64,000 bases of DNA from CAYOSF01 sp964406605 (lineage in GTDB: Bacteria; Chloroflexota; Dehalococcoidia; DSTF01; RBG-16-68-14), in contig CAYOSF010000014.1 in NCBI GenBank assembly GCA_964406605.1, forward strand, positions 21,150-85,149, read 5' to 3'. A program made the position numbers and the translations under genes. The notes under the pieces are model-generated. The model searched no databases and was not told the DNA's origin. It saw only the letters and a program-made list of their open reading frames with translations. The stretch's first letter is position 1, and the number at the start of each line of letters is the position of its first letter. Positions 52,742 through 62,264 of the stretch are shown in pieces.

Positions 52742-53722
52742 CTAGCCTGACGGCCGCCAGCCCGATGCGTGCTGACCGGTAGGTCGGGCGCCCGGCACCG
52801 GCACCCGGCTCAGGCAGCCCTCGACGATGTCGCTGGGGGCCACGTCCTTGACCCGCGCCGAGGGACTGACGATGAGTCGGTGGCCCAGGGTTGCGTACGC
52901 CAACTCCTTCACGTCATCGGGGGCCACGAAGTCACGGCCTTCCAGCAGCGCCCAAGCCTGGCACGTTCGGTAGAGAGCAAGAGAGCCGCGCGGCGAAGCC
53001 CCCAGATAGACCGCCTCATGGTTGCGGGTGGCATCCACGACGGTTGCGATGTACTGCTTGATCAGGGGGTCCACATAGACCTCCTTCACGGCCCGCTGGA
53101 TCGCCAAGATCTCGTTTGGGTCGGTCACCTGCTGCAGCGACTCGACCGGGTGGGCGAGCTGCTGGGCCTCCATGATCAGCACTTCATCCGTCTGCGACGG
53201 ATAGCCGAGGTGGATTCGAAGCAAGAAGCGATCGAGTTCGGCCTCCGGCAGCGGGAAGGTCCCCTCGTACTCGATAGGGTTCTGCGTGGCAAGCACGATA
53301 AAGGGGTGGGGCAGCGGGTAGGTCACGCCGTCCACCGTGGCCTGGCGCTCCTCCATCGATTCCAGCAGTGCGGACTGGGTCTTAGGAGTGGCCCGATTGA
53401 TCTCATCGGCCAGCACCACCTGGGCCATGATCGGCCCCGGACGGAACTCGAAATCCCCTGTCTTCTGGTTGTAGATGGACACGCCCGTCACGTCGGTGGG
53501 CAACAAGTCCGGGGTGAACTGAATGCGCCGAAACGTGCAACCGGTCGAGATGGCGAGGCTGCGGGCGAGGATGGTCTTGCCCACGCCGGGCACGTCCTCG
53601 ACCAGGACGTGGCCCTGTCCCATGAGGGCTATGAGGGCCAACCGCACGGCCTCGCTCTTCCCGATGATTACGCGCTCGACGTTGGCAAGGATCCGTTCAG
53701 CGATGATTCTGGGATCTTCCAC
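52742..53722 (-). CDS. MoxR-type AAA+ ATPase
   Basis: 326 residues from GTG 53722, which has GGGAGG at 6 bases (an in-frame TTG at 53728 touches the ribosome site). Walker A VEDVPGVGKT, Walker B VVLADEINRATPKTQ, sensor 1 LATQNPIEYEG and sensor 2 ASPRGSLALYR are all present. MoxR ATPases act as chaperones for metal insertion or complex maturation with DUF58/vWA partners, here the next gene. First gene of the operon moxR-DUF58-tgpA. Confidence 0.94.
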   Translation of the reverse strand: MEDPRIIAERILANVERVIIGKSEAVRLALIALMGQGHVLVEDVPGVGKTILARSLAISTGCTFRRIQFTPDLLPTDVTGVSIYNQKTGDFEFRPGPIMAQVVLADEINRATPKTQSALLESMEERQATVDGVTYPLPHPFIVLATQNPIEYEGTFPLPEAELDRFLLRIHLGYPSQTDEVLIMEAQQLAHPVESLQQVTDPNEILAIQRAVKEVYVDPLIKQYIATVVDATRNHEAVYLGASPRGSLALYRTCQAWALLEGRDFVAPDDVKELAYATLGHRLIVSPSARVKDVAPSDIVEGCLSRVPVPGARPTGQHASGWRPSG

Positions 53723-53930
53723 CAGCAACCTCCCGGCGGGCGCCTCACGGTCATCGGAACCATGTCTAGAAGGGAATGAGGCCGGCGCCGCTGTTCTTCC
53801 GATTATACCAATTCACCGCCGGTCGCCGAGGCCGCGACCCGGCACCGGGCCTAGCTCGCCTGCCATCAGATGTCAACGGGCCTGCCGCCTCGCTCCCCGC
53901 TTGGCTACAATGGCGCGGGAGTCCCCCTGC

Positions 53931-54890
53931 ATGCGTTACCTTCCACCGCTGCTGCTTCTCCTGGCAATCACCTCGAGTGGTTGCGGCGTCTTCACCGGTT
54001 CGTCTCCCACACCGACGCCGACAGAAACGGCGACTCCCACGATAACCTCCACTCCCACTGCCACCCTCACCCCCACGCTCACGCCGACCTCGACACCCGA
54101 GCCTCAGGTACAGACTCCTTCGGTGGAGATCGCGCAGGGAAGCGCCGCGGTGCTCCGGGTCAGCGGCAGCGCGGCTTCAGCCTCGGCCACCTTCGCTGGG
54201 CGAGAGTATCCGCTTCTCCCCAAGCAGGACGGGTTCTGGGGCGTTATCGGCGTAGCCGCCGACGAACAACCGGGCGCCTACCCCGTGAGCATCGTCCTGC
54301 GCAGCGCGGCCGGCGTAGCTGTCGCGGAGCTAAGCGCTACGGTTACCGTCTTGGATGCCACCTACCCGGTCGAGACTATCAGTCTGGCCCCGGAGCAGTC
54401 CGCCCTGCTGGACCCAGCCCTTTCGGCGCAGGAGGCAGCCATTCGCAGCGCCGTGTTCGCCGAATTCACGCCGGAGCGGCTGTGGTCGGGGCCGTTCATC
54501 TTCCCCGTACCGGGTAGCATCAGCAGTCCCTACGGTATCGGCCGCAGCTACAACGGCGGGCCGGTCACCAGCTATCACCACGGCACCGATTTCCCCCGCG
54601 ACGAAGGGACGCCGGTCGCGGCCTCCAATAGCGGCCGGGTCGCCTACGCCGGTGACCTTCCCGTTCGGGGAACCAGCGTCATCATCGACCACGGTGCGGG
54701 CGTGTTCAGCGCCTACCACCACCTGTCGAGCGTGGCGGTTCAGGAGGGGCAGTCCGTAGCGACAGGCGATCTGGTCGGCTATGTCGGCGCGTCAGGCCTG
54801 GCGACAGGACCGCATTTGCACTGGGAGATTATCGTTGCCGGAGTGGAGGTGGACCCAGTGCTGTGGACGTACAGCGAGATCGGGCCGTAG
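53931..54890 (+). CDS. M23-family peptidase, lipoprotein
   Basis: 319 residues from ATG 53931. A lipoprotein signal (LLLLLAITSSGC) is followed by a Thr/Pro-rich spacer (about 20-55). The C-terminal LytM/M23 domain has the zinc ligands in YHHGTDFPRDEGTPV and GPHLHWEI, and the extra His in SAYHHLSS. It should cut peptide cross-links in peptidoglycan, or, if the lineage has little or none, act on other surface peptides. It is divergent from moxR. Confidence 0.92.
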   Translation: MRYLPPLLLLLAITSSGCGVFTGSSPTPTPTETATPTITSTPTATLTPTLTPTSTPEPQVQTPSVEIAQGSAAVLRVSGSAASASATFAGREYPLLPKQDGFWGVIGVAADEQPGAYPVSIVLRSAAGVAVAELSATVTVLDATYPVETISLAPEQSALLDPALSAQEAAIRSAVFAEFTPERLWSGPFIFPVPGSISSPYGIGRSYNGGPVTSYHHGTDFPRDEGTPVAASNSGRVAYAGDLPVRGTSVIIDHGAGVFSAYHHLSSVAVQEGQSVATGDLVGYVGASGLATGPHLHWEIIVAGVEVDPVLWTYSEIGP

Positions 54891-54905
54891 CATGCGCGCG
54901 ATGGC

Positions 54906-55832
54906 CTACGGAGCGCCGTCCCGGCCGACCGCGAGCAGCCGCCAGGCACGCTCAGCGCGGCTCCGCATGACCCGCCCCCCGGCGGCCTTCAGCGCGTCCA
55001 GACAGGCATCCTCCTGGTCGCCGGAAACGCCACTCAACAGGGCAACACCATCGGGACGCAACGCCTGCAGAAGAGGGTGCGCGAGTTCCTGTATGAGGGC
55101 GCTGTTGAGATTCGCTACCACCAAGTCATAGCGACCGACAGGGGGTTCGACGAAGGGCCACGCCTCGCCGAGAGAGCCTTCAGCGAAACGCACCACGTCC
55201 TGGACGCCGTTTCTGGCCGTATTCGCGGCGGTGACCTGTACGGCAGCCGGGTCTATGTCTACGGCATCCACTCGTGCAGCGCCCAGCAGCGCCGCAGCCA
55301 GGGAGAGGATGCCCGAGCCCGAACCAACGTCCAAGACGGTATTCCCCGGCGCGAGGCGTTCTTCCAAAGCCTCCAGGCACAAACGCGTTGTTTCATGGTG
55401 GCCGGTACCGAAGGCCCTGCCGGGGTCGAGGTGTATCACCACATCGCCCGGCCGAGCCCGGTAGCGACGCCACGAGGGACGGAGCACCAGCCTCCGGCCC
55501 ACTCGCAACACCGGGAAGTGTCGTTTCCAGGCGTCCGCCCACGAGGTGTCCTCGACTGTCCGCGCGCGCAGCGGTCGCACCAGACCGTCCCCCAGGGCCC
55601 GCAGTTCCCGTCGCAGGGGCGCGAGCGCGGCTCGACTTCCGGCGCCACCTGCCGGGAGCCACGCGCGCACTCTCACCGGGGCGGTTTCGTCGACGGCGAC
55701 GCCGCCCTCATCATCAGCGGCCTGGTGCGGCTGCTCGATGCTCACGCCGGCGGGAACGTAGCGACGCATGAGGTCGGCCGCCGCCTCCACCGCCTGCGGG
55801 CGCACCGCGACGGTGAGCTCCAGGTACTGCAC
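54906..55832 (-). CDS. prmA: Ribosomal protein L11 methyltransferase
   Basis: 308 residues from GTG 55832, four bases after the dnaJ stop. The N-terminal substrate-binding part ends in DTSWADAWKRHFPVLRVG; the SAM domain has LDPGRAFGTGHHETTRLCLE and VLDVGSGSGILSLAAALLGA, both diagnostic of PrmA, plus VVANLNSALIQEL. It methylates ribosomal protein L11. The dnaJ-prmA order is common in Firmicutes and Chloroflexota. Confidence 0.95.
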   Translation of the reverse strand: MQYLELTVAVRPQAVEAAADLMRRYVPAGVSIEQPHQAADDEGGVAVDETAPVRVRAWLPAGGAGSRAALAPLRRELRALGDGLVRPLRARTVEDTSWADAWKRHFPVLRVGRRLVLRPSWRRYRARPGDVVIHLDPGRAFGTGHHETTRLCLEALEERLAPGNTVLDVGSGSGILSLAAALLGAARVDAVDIDPAAVQVTAANTARNGVQDVVRFAEGSLGEAWPFVEPPVGRYDLVVANLNSALIQELAHPLLQALRPDGVALLSGVSGDQEDACLDALKAAGGRVMRSRAERAWRLLAVGRDGAP

Positions 55833-55836
55833 GAGA

Positions 55837-56952
55837 CTATCCCAGGGCGTCCTTGATGCGATTCAGGATGCCCTTGTCCTCCGGGGAGAGCGGTGTGCCC
55901 ATCGATTCCGCAAGCTGCGCCAGGATCTGCTTCTGCTCGGCCGTGAGGTTCTTGGGCGTTACCACCTGCGCCCGCACCAGCAGGTCGCCCCTGCCGCTGG
56001 ATCGCAGGTGCGGGATGCCTCGGCCGCGCACGACGAAGACCTCGCCGCTCTGGGTGCCCGCCGGGATGCGGAGCGGCTCCGCGCCGTCCAGCGTCGGCAC
56101 CTCAACCTCGTCACCGAGAGCCGCCTGGGCGATGTTCAGCTCCAGGTTGTGGACGAGATCGTCCCCATCACGCTGGAAGAGCTTGTGGGGCTTGACTGAG
56201 ACCTGAAGATAGAGATTCCCTCGCGGCCCGCCGTTGACACCCACCTCGCCTTCGCCGGTGAGCCGCATCTGTGAGCCGTCGTCGATGCCTGCGGGGAACC
56301 TGACCTGGAGGCCTCGCGTGCGCTCCTCGTGCCCGCTGCCACGGCAGGACTTGCAGGGATGGGTGACAACGCGTCCTTCGCCCCCGCAGCGGTCACAGGC
56401 GGCGACGTTGACGAACTGGCCGAAGATGCTCTGCTGCGCGCGGCGCAGCTCGCCCGTTCCGCCGCAGTTGGTGCAGCGCTCCGGCTCCGTGCCCGGCTCA
56501 GCCCGCAGGCCCTTGCAGCGAGAGCACACCTCAAGCCCGCTCACCCTGATCGTCTTCTCACACCCGAAGGCGGCCTCCTCAAATGTGAGCTTCACCCGCT
56601 GCCGCAGGTCGGCGCCCCGTCGCGGGCCCCGCGTGCGAGCAGCGGTGCCGCCGAAGAACGCGTCGAAGATGTCACCGAAGCCGCCGAAGCCGAAGCCTTC
56701 GAAGCCACGCGCACCAAAGGGAGATTCTGCGCCGGCATGTCCGAACCGGTCGTACATGGGACGCCGCTCCGGGTCGGAGAGCACCTCGTAGGCCTCGTTG
56801 ATCGCCTTGAAGCGCTCGCTGGCATCCTCGCCCTTGTTGCGGTCCGGGTGGTACTTCATCGCCAGCCGCCGGAAGGCCTTCTTGATCTCTTCCGGGGTGG
56901 CGTTGCGAGACACGCCCAGTACTTCGTAGTAGTCTTGCTTCGTGGTGGCCAT
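55837..56952 (-). CDS. dnaJ: Chaperone DnaJ
   Basis: 371 residues. J domain with HPD (AMKYHPDRN), a G/F-rich region (GARGFEGFGFGGFGDIFDAF), and four zinc-finger repeats: CSRCKGLRAEPG, CTNCGGTG, CDRCGGEG, CKSCRGSG. The first finger departs from the usual CxxCxGxG. It stimulates DnaK ATPase. Neither dnaK nor grpE is in the window; prmA follows in the same operon. Confidence 0.96.
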   Translation of the reverse strand: MATTKQDYYEVLGVSRNATPEEIKKAFRRLAMKYHPDRNKGEDASERFKAINEAYEVLSDPERRPMYDRFGHAGAESPFGARGFEGFGFGGFGDIFDAFFGGTAARTRGPRRGADLRQRVKLTFEEAAFGCEKTIRVSGLEVCSRCKGLRAEPGTEPERCTNCGGTGELRRAQQSIFGQFVNVAACDRCGGEGRVVTHPCKSCRGSGHEERTRGLQVRFPAGIDDGSQMRLTGEGEVGVNGGPRGNLYLQVSVKPHKLFQRDGDDLVHNLELNIAQAALGDEVEVPTLDGAEPLRIPAGTQSGEVFVVRGRGIPHLRSSGRGDLLVRAQVVTPKNLTAEQKQILAQLAESMGTPLSPEDKGILNRIKDALG

Positions 56953-57138
56953 ACGGCTCGCTTCCCGAGTCTGGTTCTACTGTAGCTTCGACCGGCCTAG
57001 CTTTCTATTGTAGCAGGGGGGCGCTGATCGCCGGAACTCCCGCTCTCGGAATCAGCAGAGTGCTCCGTCCGCGCCCTCGCCCTTGCTCCGGTCGCGCGTG
57101 CATGCCACACTCGACCTGAGGACTGTTTGGAGGGTCTT

Positions 57139-58971
57139 ATGTTAAAGAACGTGTTCTGCGGCGAACTGCGAAAGGAGCACATCGGCCAGGAGGTGACGCT
57201 GGCCGGCTGGGTGCACCGGCGGCGCGACCACGGCCGCCTGATCTTCATCGATCTGCGGGACAGCCGCGGGTTGGTGCAAGTCATCTTCAACCCGAAGCAG
57301 GCGTCCCAGGCCCACGAGGTGGTGCGAGACGTCCGGAATGAGTACGTGCTGCGGGTGTGGGGAGAGGTCGCCGCCCGTCAGCCCGGGACCGAGAACGAGA
57401 ACCTGCCGACCGGCGACATCGAAGTGCGCGCGCGGGAGGTGGAGGTGCTCAACCCCTCTCTCACGCCTCCTTTCCCCATCAGCGAGGATACGGACGTGGA
57501 GGAGCTGCTGCGGCTCCGCTATCGCTACCTGGACCTGCGCCGCGAGCGGCTGCAGCGCAACCTCTGGTTCCGGGGTCGCGTGATGGCGTTCATTCGTAGC
57601 TTCCTGGCCGACCGCGGCTTCATCGAGGTCGAGACGCCCAATCTCACGAACAGCACTCCAGAGGGTGCGAGGGACTACCTGGTGCCCAGCCGGACGTATC
57701 CAGGCCGGTTCTACGCCCTGCCGCAGTCGCCCCAGCAGTACAAGCAGTTGCTCATGGTGGCAGGTTACGAGCGATATTTCCAGATCGCCCGCTGCGCCCG
57801 CGACGAGGACCTTCGCGCCGACCGCCAGCCGGAGTTCACCCAGCTCGACCTGGAGATGAGCTTCGTGACCCAGGAAGACATCCTCGATCTGTTCGAGGAC
57901 CTCTTCAGCGCGCTCGCAAAGGAGGTGCGGCCGGACCTGAAGGTGGTCTCCCCCTTCCCCCGCCTGACCTACGCGGAGTCGATGCGGCGCTACGGCACCG
58001 ACAAGCCGGACCTGCGCTACGGGATGGAACTCTTCGATGCCGGCGACCTGGTCGCCTCGTCGGAGTTCTCCGGGTTCCGGAACGCCATCGGGTCGGGCGG
58101 CGCGGTGGAGGGCATCTGCGTTCCAGGGGGGGCAGAGTTCTCGCGCAAGGATATCGACTCGCTGACCAGCTTTGTCCAGGGCTTCGGTGTCAAGGGACTG
58201 ATCTCAGCGGCTTTGCTGGGCGATGGCGACATCGACTCGCTGACCGAGGAGGACGTGCGATCCCCGATGGCGAAGTACCTCCCACTCGAAACGGTGCGGG
58301 GCGCCGCGCAACGGGCAGGAGCGAAGCGAGGCGACCTGCTGGTGCTCATCGCGGGCGAAGGCGGCAAACCGAAAATGGAGCCGGGGTCCGTTCATCGGGT
58401 CAAACCGGCGCTGGACGGGCTCCGCCGAGAGGTCGCCGCCCGTCTCAAGCTGGCCGACCCCGGTGTGCTCCACTACGCCTACATCACGGAGTTCCCGCTT
58501 GTGGAGTGGGACGACGAGGCCCAGCGGTGGGACTCGCTGCACCACCTGTTTACTTCCCCCATGGAGGAGGACGTCCACCTATTCGACACCGACCCGGCGA
58601 ACATCCGGAGCCTGGCCTACGACCTGGTGTGCAACGGGGTTGAGCTGAGCAGCGGCAGCGTCAGGATCCACCGGCGCGAGATGCAGGAGAGAGTATTCCG
58701 CCTGCTCAGCATCGGCGAGGAAGAAGCGAAAGCCCGTTTTGGGCACATGCTGGAGGCGTTCGAGTACGGCGCGCCGCCGCACGCGGGCTTCGCGCCCGGC
58801 CTCGACCGGATCATCGCGCAGCTCGCGGGCGAGACGGACATTCGCGAGGTGATCGCCTTCCCGAAGACCAAGACCGCGAGCGACCCCATGACGGGCGCGC
58901 CCTCAACGGTCAAGGACGAGCAACTCGAGGTACTGGGCATCCGCGTCGCGGCAGAATCTGAGGAGCGGTAA
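57139..58971 (+). CDS. aspS: Aspartyl-tRNA synthetase, probably non-discriminating
   Basis: 610 residues from ATG 57139 (GGAGGG at 4 bases; an in-frame TTG at 57127 overlaps the ribosome site). Bacterial-type AspRS with anticodon domain, class II motif 2 (FQIARCARDEDLRADRQPEF) and motif 3 (GFAPGLDRI), and the bacterial insertion domain. Residues H31 and G83 are at or next to positions reported to mark non-discriminating AspRS such as that of Pseudomonas aeruginosa, which also charges tRNA-Asn. If so, the cell would make Asn-tRNA with GatCAB. That reading is inference. Confidence 0.97.
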   Translation: MLKNVFCGELRKEHIGQEVTLAGWVHRRRDHGRLIFIDLRDSRGLVQVIFNPKQASQAHEVVRDVRNEYVLRVWGEVAARQPGTENENLPTGDIEVRAREVEVLNPSLTPPFPISEDTDVEELLRLRYRYLDLRRERLQRNLWFRGRVMAFIRSFLADRGFIEVETPNLTNSTPEGARDYLVPSRTYPGRFYALPQSPQQYKQLLMVAGYERYFQIARCARDEDLRADRQPEFTQLDLEMSFVTQEDILDLFEDLFSALAKEVRPDLKVVSPFPRLTYAESMRRYGTDKPDLRYGMELFDAGDLVASSEFSGFRNAIGSGGAVEGICVPGGAEFSRKDIDSLTSFVQGFGVKGLISAALLGDGDIDSLTEEDVRSPMAKYLPLETVRGAAQRAGAKRGDLLVLIAGEGGKPKMEPGSVHRVKPALDGLRREVAARLKLADPGVLHYAYITEFPLVEWDDEAQRWDSLHHLFTSPMEEDVHLFDTDPANIRSLAYDLVCNGVELSSGSVRIHRREMQERVFRLLSIGEEEAKARFGHMLEAFEYGAPPHAGFAPGLDRIIAQLAGETDIREVIAFPKTKTASDPMTGAPSTVKDEQLEVLGIRVAAESEER

Positions 58972-59074
58972 CGGGCGGCGCCCCGGGCGCGTTGGCCAGC
59001 CAGGGGCTTCCTGGTTTCGTTGAGCGCGTCTCACGCGTCTCCTCGCCGCTCCGCCTCGCGGTTGGTGTATTCGC

Positions 59075-60517
59075 ATGGCTCACGGCGCTCCACGCTGGCT
59101 CGCACCCGCCGGGGTGTTCCTGGCGACCTTCGTCCTCTTCGCCCCATCGTTCGTCGCATGGTTCGCGGTCCTGGACTTCAACCACCTGGACGCCATCCGC
59201 ACCACGGACGCCTCGACGTACTTCCTGCGCATCTTCGATCCGAGCGACGGAGGGCGCAGTCTCTTCGGTACGGGCGATCTGTACCGCCCGATCTACTACA
59301 CGGCGTTCTGGCTGGAATACCAGGCCTTCGGCGTGCACCCAATGCCCTACTACGTGCTCAACGCCACGCTACACGCCGCGAATGCCGTGCTTGTGTGGAT
59401 GCTGGCCTGGCGTTTGACCCGATCGGACCTGGCATCGGTCGCGGGCGCGCTCATCTGGTCGTTCCATCCGCAGTATGCGGACGCGGTCGCCTGGGTATCC
59501 TCCACTACGGATCTGCTGCTGGTGAGCTTCGGGCTGAGCGCCGTCTTGCTCTACGCTCATGCGCTCGAAGCAACCGGCAGACGTCGCCGGCTGAGCTACG
59601 GCGCCTCGCTGGCGGCTGCCCTGCTGGCCCTGGGCGCGAAGGAGGCGGGTATTGCGCTGGTGCCCATCATCGTCGGGTATCACCTGCTGCTCGGGCAGCC
59701 GGACTCGCTCCACCAGCGAAGGATTCCCTGGGCGCTGCTACCGTTCCTGCTCATCCCGGCGGTCTACCTCCCCCTGCGGGCAGCTCTGGTCGGCAACCTG
59801 GCGTTCGAGCAAGGCAGCACGAACCTTGGTGTCGACGTATTCAGGAACATTCACCGGCTCTCCGGCCTCGCGGCGGGGCCGCTCGTGGGCCAGACGGTAT
59901 CTGACGTGTCGTACGGAGTCGTCCAGGGAGCGGCAGGCATGGTTGTCATCGGAGCGACCATCGTTGCCGTTTTGTGGGGAGGGAGGCGGGAGTGGTTCCT
60001 GGCGGGCTGGTACTACGTGGCTCTCGGCCCGTTCCTGGTACTGGGTCCTTTCTGGCTGGTGGGCCGGTACCTGTACCTCGCGTGGGTGGGGATCGCGATC
60101 CTGGCCGGAATCGGCATCGCCCGCGCGTTCCAGTCGGCCCCGCTCAGCAGGGCGATCCCCGTCGTGCGGGACGGCGCCGCTGCGGCGCTACTCATCGGCG
60201 TGATGGTCTGGTTCGGCTTGCTGAACGCCGGCTACCAGGACTGGTTGACCGACAAGGGGGAGGATGCGAAGGCATTCCTCGCGGCTCTTGAGACCACGTA
60301 CCCGACGCTGCCGGAAGGAGCACGGCTCATCGTGACCGAGTACCCTTCGTCGCTCTCGCTGCTGCCCGATGACGGGATGATGCTACGGCCCGCGGTGCGA
60401 GTGTCCTACGGGCAGGACGTTGACGTGATCACGATGTCGCAGATCGACAGTGGAGACGCGCCGCCTCCGAGGCCGACCGACTTGTGGTATCCGCCCCGGT
60501 CGCCGGGCATTCCATAG
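59075..60517 (+). CDS. GT-C family membrane glycosyltransferase (PMT/TMTC-like)
   Basis: 480 residues with about ten membrane helices. The first external loop carries acidic residues (FNHLDAIRTTDASTYFLR) where GT-C enzymes place their catalytic Asp, and FHPQYADAVAWVSSTTDLLL resembles the segment seen in TMTC-type protein O-mannosyltransferases. The C-terminal 80 residues are soluble and external. It should use a polyprenyl-phosphate sugar on the outer face of the membrane. The start has only a weak ribosome site. It follows aspS with a gap of about 100 bases. Confidence 0.75.
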   Translation: MAHGAPRWLAPAGVFLATFVLFAPSFVAWFAVLDFNHLDAIRTTDASTYFLRIFDPSDGGRSLFGTGDLYRPIYYTAFWLEYQAFGVHPMPYYVLNATLHAANAVLVWMLAWRLTRSDLASVAGALIWSFHPQYADAVAWVSSTTDLLLVSFGLSAVLLYAHALEATGRRRRLSYGASLAAALLALGAKEAGIALVPIIVGYHLLLGQPDSLHQRRIPWALLPFLLIPAVYLPLRAALVGNLAFEQGSTNLGVDVFRNIHRLSGLAAGPLVGQTVSDVSYGVVQGAAGMVVIGATIVAVLWGGRREWFLAGWYYVALGPFLVLGPFWLVGRYLYLAWVGIAILAGIGIARAFQSAPLSRAIPVVRDGAAAALLIGVMVWFGLLNAGYQDWLTDKGEDAKAFLAALETTYPTLPEGARLIVTEYPSSLSLLPDDGMMLRPAVRVSYGQDVDVITMSQIDSGDAPPPRPTDLWYPPRSPGIP

Positions 60518-60608
60518 CGCGCTTCGCTTGCCAGCCTGCAGCGCAGCGGGTAGGCTTGACGTGTCGAGAGTCCCCGCCGTTGAAGCTCCGTCGGTCAGGA
60601 GGGTCAGC

Positions 60609-62225
60609 ATGCGAAGCGCCGCTGTTCTGTGCCTGCTACTGTTGTGGCTCGGCCTGGCTGCCGGACTTGCGCCTGCGGGCCCCGCCGGCGCCTCGGGGTC
60701 AAGCACACTCGACCGCCCCTCGGACCCGGTCGTGCTCGCGGGTGCCGACGTGCCGTCGCTCGGCGGCATCGAGCCGAGCGATCTTGTGGCCTTCCGGTAC
60801 GACAGTGGCTGGCAGCAGATCCCCGTCCAGGTGGACGAGCGCGCCGTCAAGGACTTTGCCGACGTGTACAACGTGGGCGGCGGAGCCGGCGGAGAGCGCA
60901 GCGCCATTTCAGGTCAAGCCTATCCCAAACCTATTGGTGTAACGAACCTCTTCTACACGGACATCGGCACCTTCACGGGGCCCGATCCGGACGCCACGCT
61001 GGACGACGACGATGAGATCGCGTTCATGGCAAAGGACGCAGGGGGCGAGCCGCCCTCATTCTCCGAGCCGTCCGGGGCTATCACCGGCTCCGGCGTCGAG
61101 GTAGCGATCACGGATCCCCTCGATCCTGGTGCCTCGGGCTACGTCTATCTCTTCGAGTCCGCAGGCACGCTCGACCCCGGTGCCGGGCAGCAGTACGTGA
61201 GCTACAAGTTCAACCTAGACTCCGGCGAATACCTCGAAACGTACAACACCCTCAATGGACCGAATCCGGAAGACAGTACGGTCACGACGGCCTACTACTC
61301 GCACCACTTCTCCGACCGCTGGATCAGCGACGTGATAACGATCACCGCGGGCGGAGCGTCCGGAATCGACATCCTCGACCGCCACAAGAACCTGTTCTAT
61401 CCCGGGTACTGCGGCCGCAGCGAGGATACTTTCTCCGACGGCGAGGGCGCGTTCGTCGCCAACAGAAGCGGCCCGGTGCGGACCATCCGCTCGTACGTCG
61501 GTGCTAACAGCGGACCGCTGACCCAGCGCGACCACATCTTCTACGAGCGACGGGAGGACATCCGCACCTACCTGCGCGTCCACCAGATCCCCGGCGTGAT
61601 GGACTTCATCGACTTCAGCCCGGCCGCCTCGGGCATGACCTACTACGATAACGTGAACACGGCGGGCGTCACGGTCGACGGCAGCCCCGACAGCGTCACC
61701 GCACACCCCGTCATCTGGGGGATGGTCACCGGAGCGCAGGGGGCGCTTGTCAACGTCGGCACAATCTCAACGAACATCTCGGGCTTATCCTATACGCTCT
61801 ACTATCTGGACGACGCCACGCCCGGTGATACGCAGTGCACCGGCGATGCGTACGCCTACGGATCGAGCGGCCTGTGGGTCAACCAGCAGATCCCCTGCAC
61901 CGATCCGTCACAGGGCTGCAGCAACGTCCTGGAGGGAAACCGGGTCCTGTACTTCCAAGCCCCGGGGCTGGCGCTGTCCGGCGCCGAAGACCTGGCAGAC
62001 GAAGCGCTGACACCGCTGACCTACGCGACGAGCCCGTACATTTCAGGCGCGGTCGGCGGCATCGCAGAGCTGCCAGCGATTGACGGCGAGACAATCGGAG
62101 AAACACACGCTTCGGCCGCGGGTTACGGTCCCGCTGCGGTGCTAGCCATACTTGCGGCGTTGGGCGCCGTCACGGCGGGAGGTGCAGTATGGTGGGCCCG
62201 CGGTGCCAGCGCTCCGAGGCGGTAA
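60609..62225 (+). CDS. Secreted, C-terminally anchored protein of unknown function
   Basis: 538 residues; ATG 60609 after AGGAGG with 6-base spacing. Signal peptide (AVLCLLLLWLGLAAGLAPAG), a large external region rich in Asp, Gly, Ser and Tyr (DPDATLDDDDEIAFMAKDA), four cysteines in two near pairs late in the protein (DTQCTG ... IPCTDPSQGC), and a C-terminal helix (AAVLAILAALGAVTAGGAV) with a short Arg tail. No enzymatic motif is recognised. The DDDDE stretch could bind calcium. It follows the GT-C gene by 91 bases, and could be a substrate of it; this is only positional. Confidence 0.75.
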   Translation: MRSAAVLCLLLLWLGLAAGLAPAGPAGASGSSTLDRPSDPVVLAGADVPSLGGIEPSDLVAFRYDSGWQQIPVQVDERAVKDFADVYNVGGGAGGERSAISGQAYPKPIGVTNLFYTDIGTFTGPDPDATLDDDDEIAFMAKDAGGEPPSFSEPSGAITGSGVEVAITDPLDPGASGYVYLFESAGTLDPGAGQQYVSYKFNLDSGEYLETYNTLNGPNPEDSTVTTAYYSHHFSDRWISDVITITAGGASGIDILDRHKNLFYPGYCGRSEDTFSDGEGAFVANRSGPVRTIRSYVGANSGPLTQRDHIFYERREDIRTYLRVHQIPGVMDFIDFSPAASGMTYYDNVNTAGVTVDGSPDSVTAHPVIWGMVTGAQGALVNVGTISTNISGLSYTLYYLDDATPGDTQCTGDAYAYGSSGLWVNQQIPCTDPSQGCSNVLEGNRVLYFQAPGLALSGAEDLADEALTPLTYATSPYISGAVGGIAELPAIDGETIGETHASAAGYGPAAVLAILAALGAVTAGGAVWWARGASAPRR

Positions 62226-62264
62226 CCGGACGCGCCCGCCACAACGCGCCTCTGCGACGGGCGG

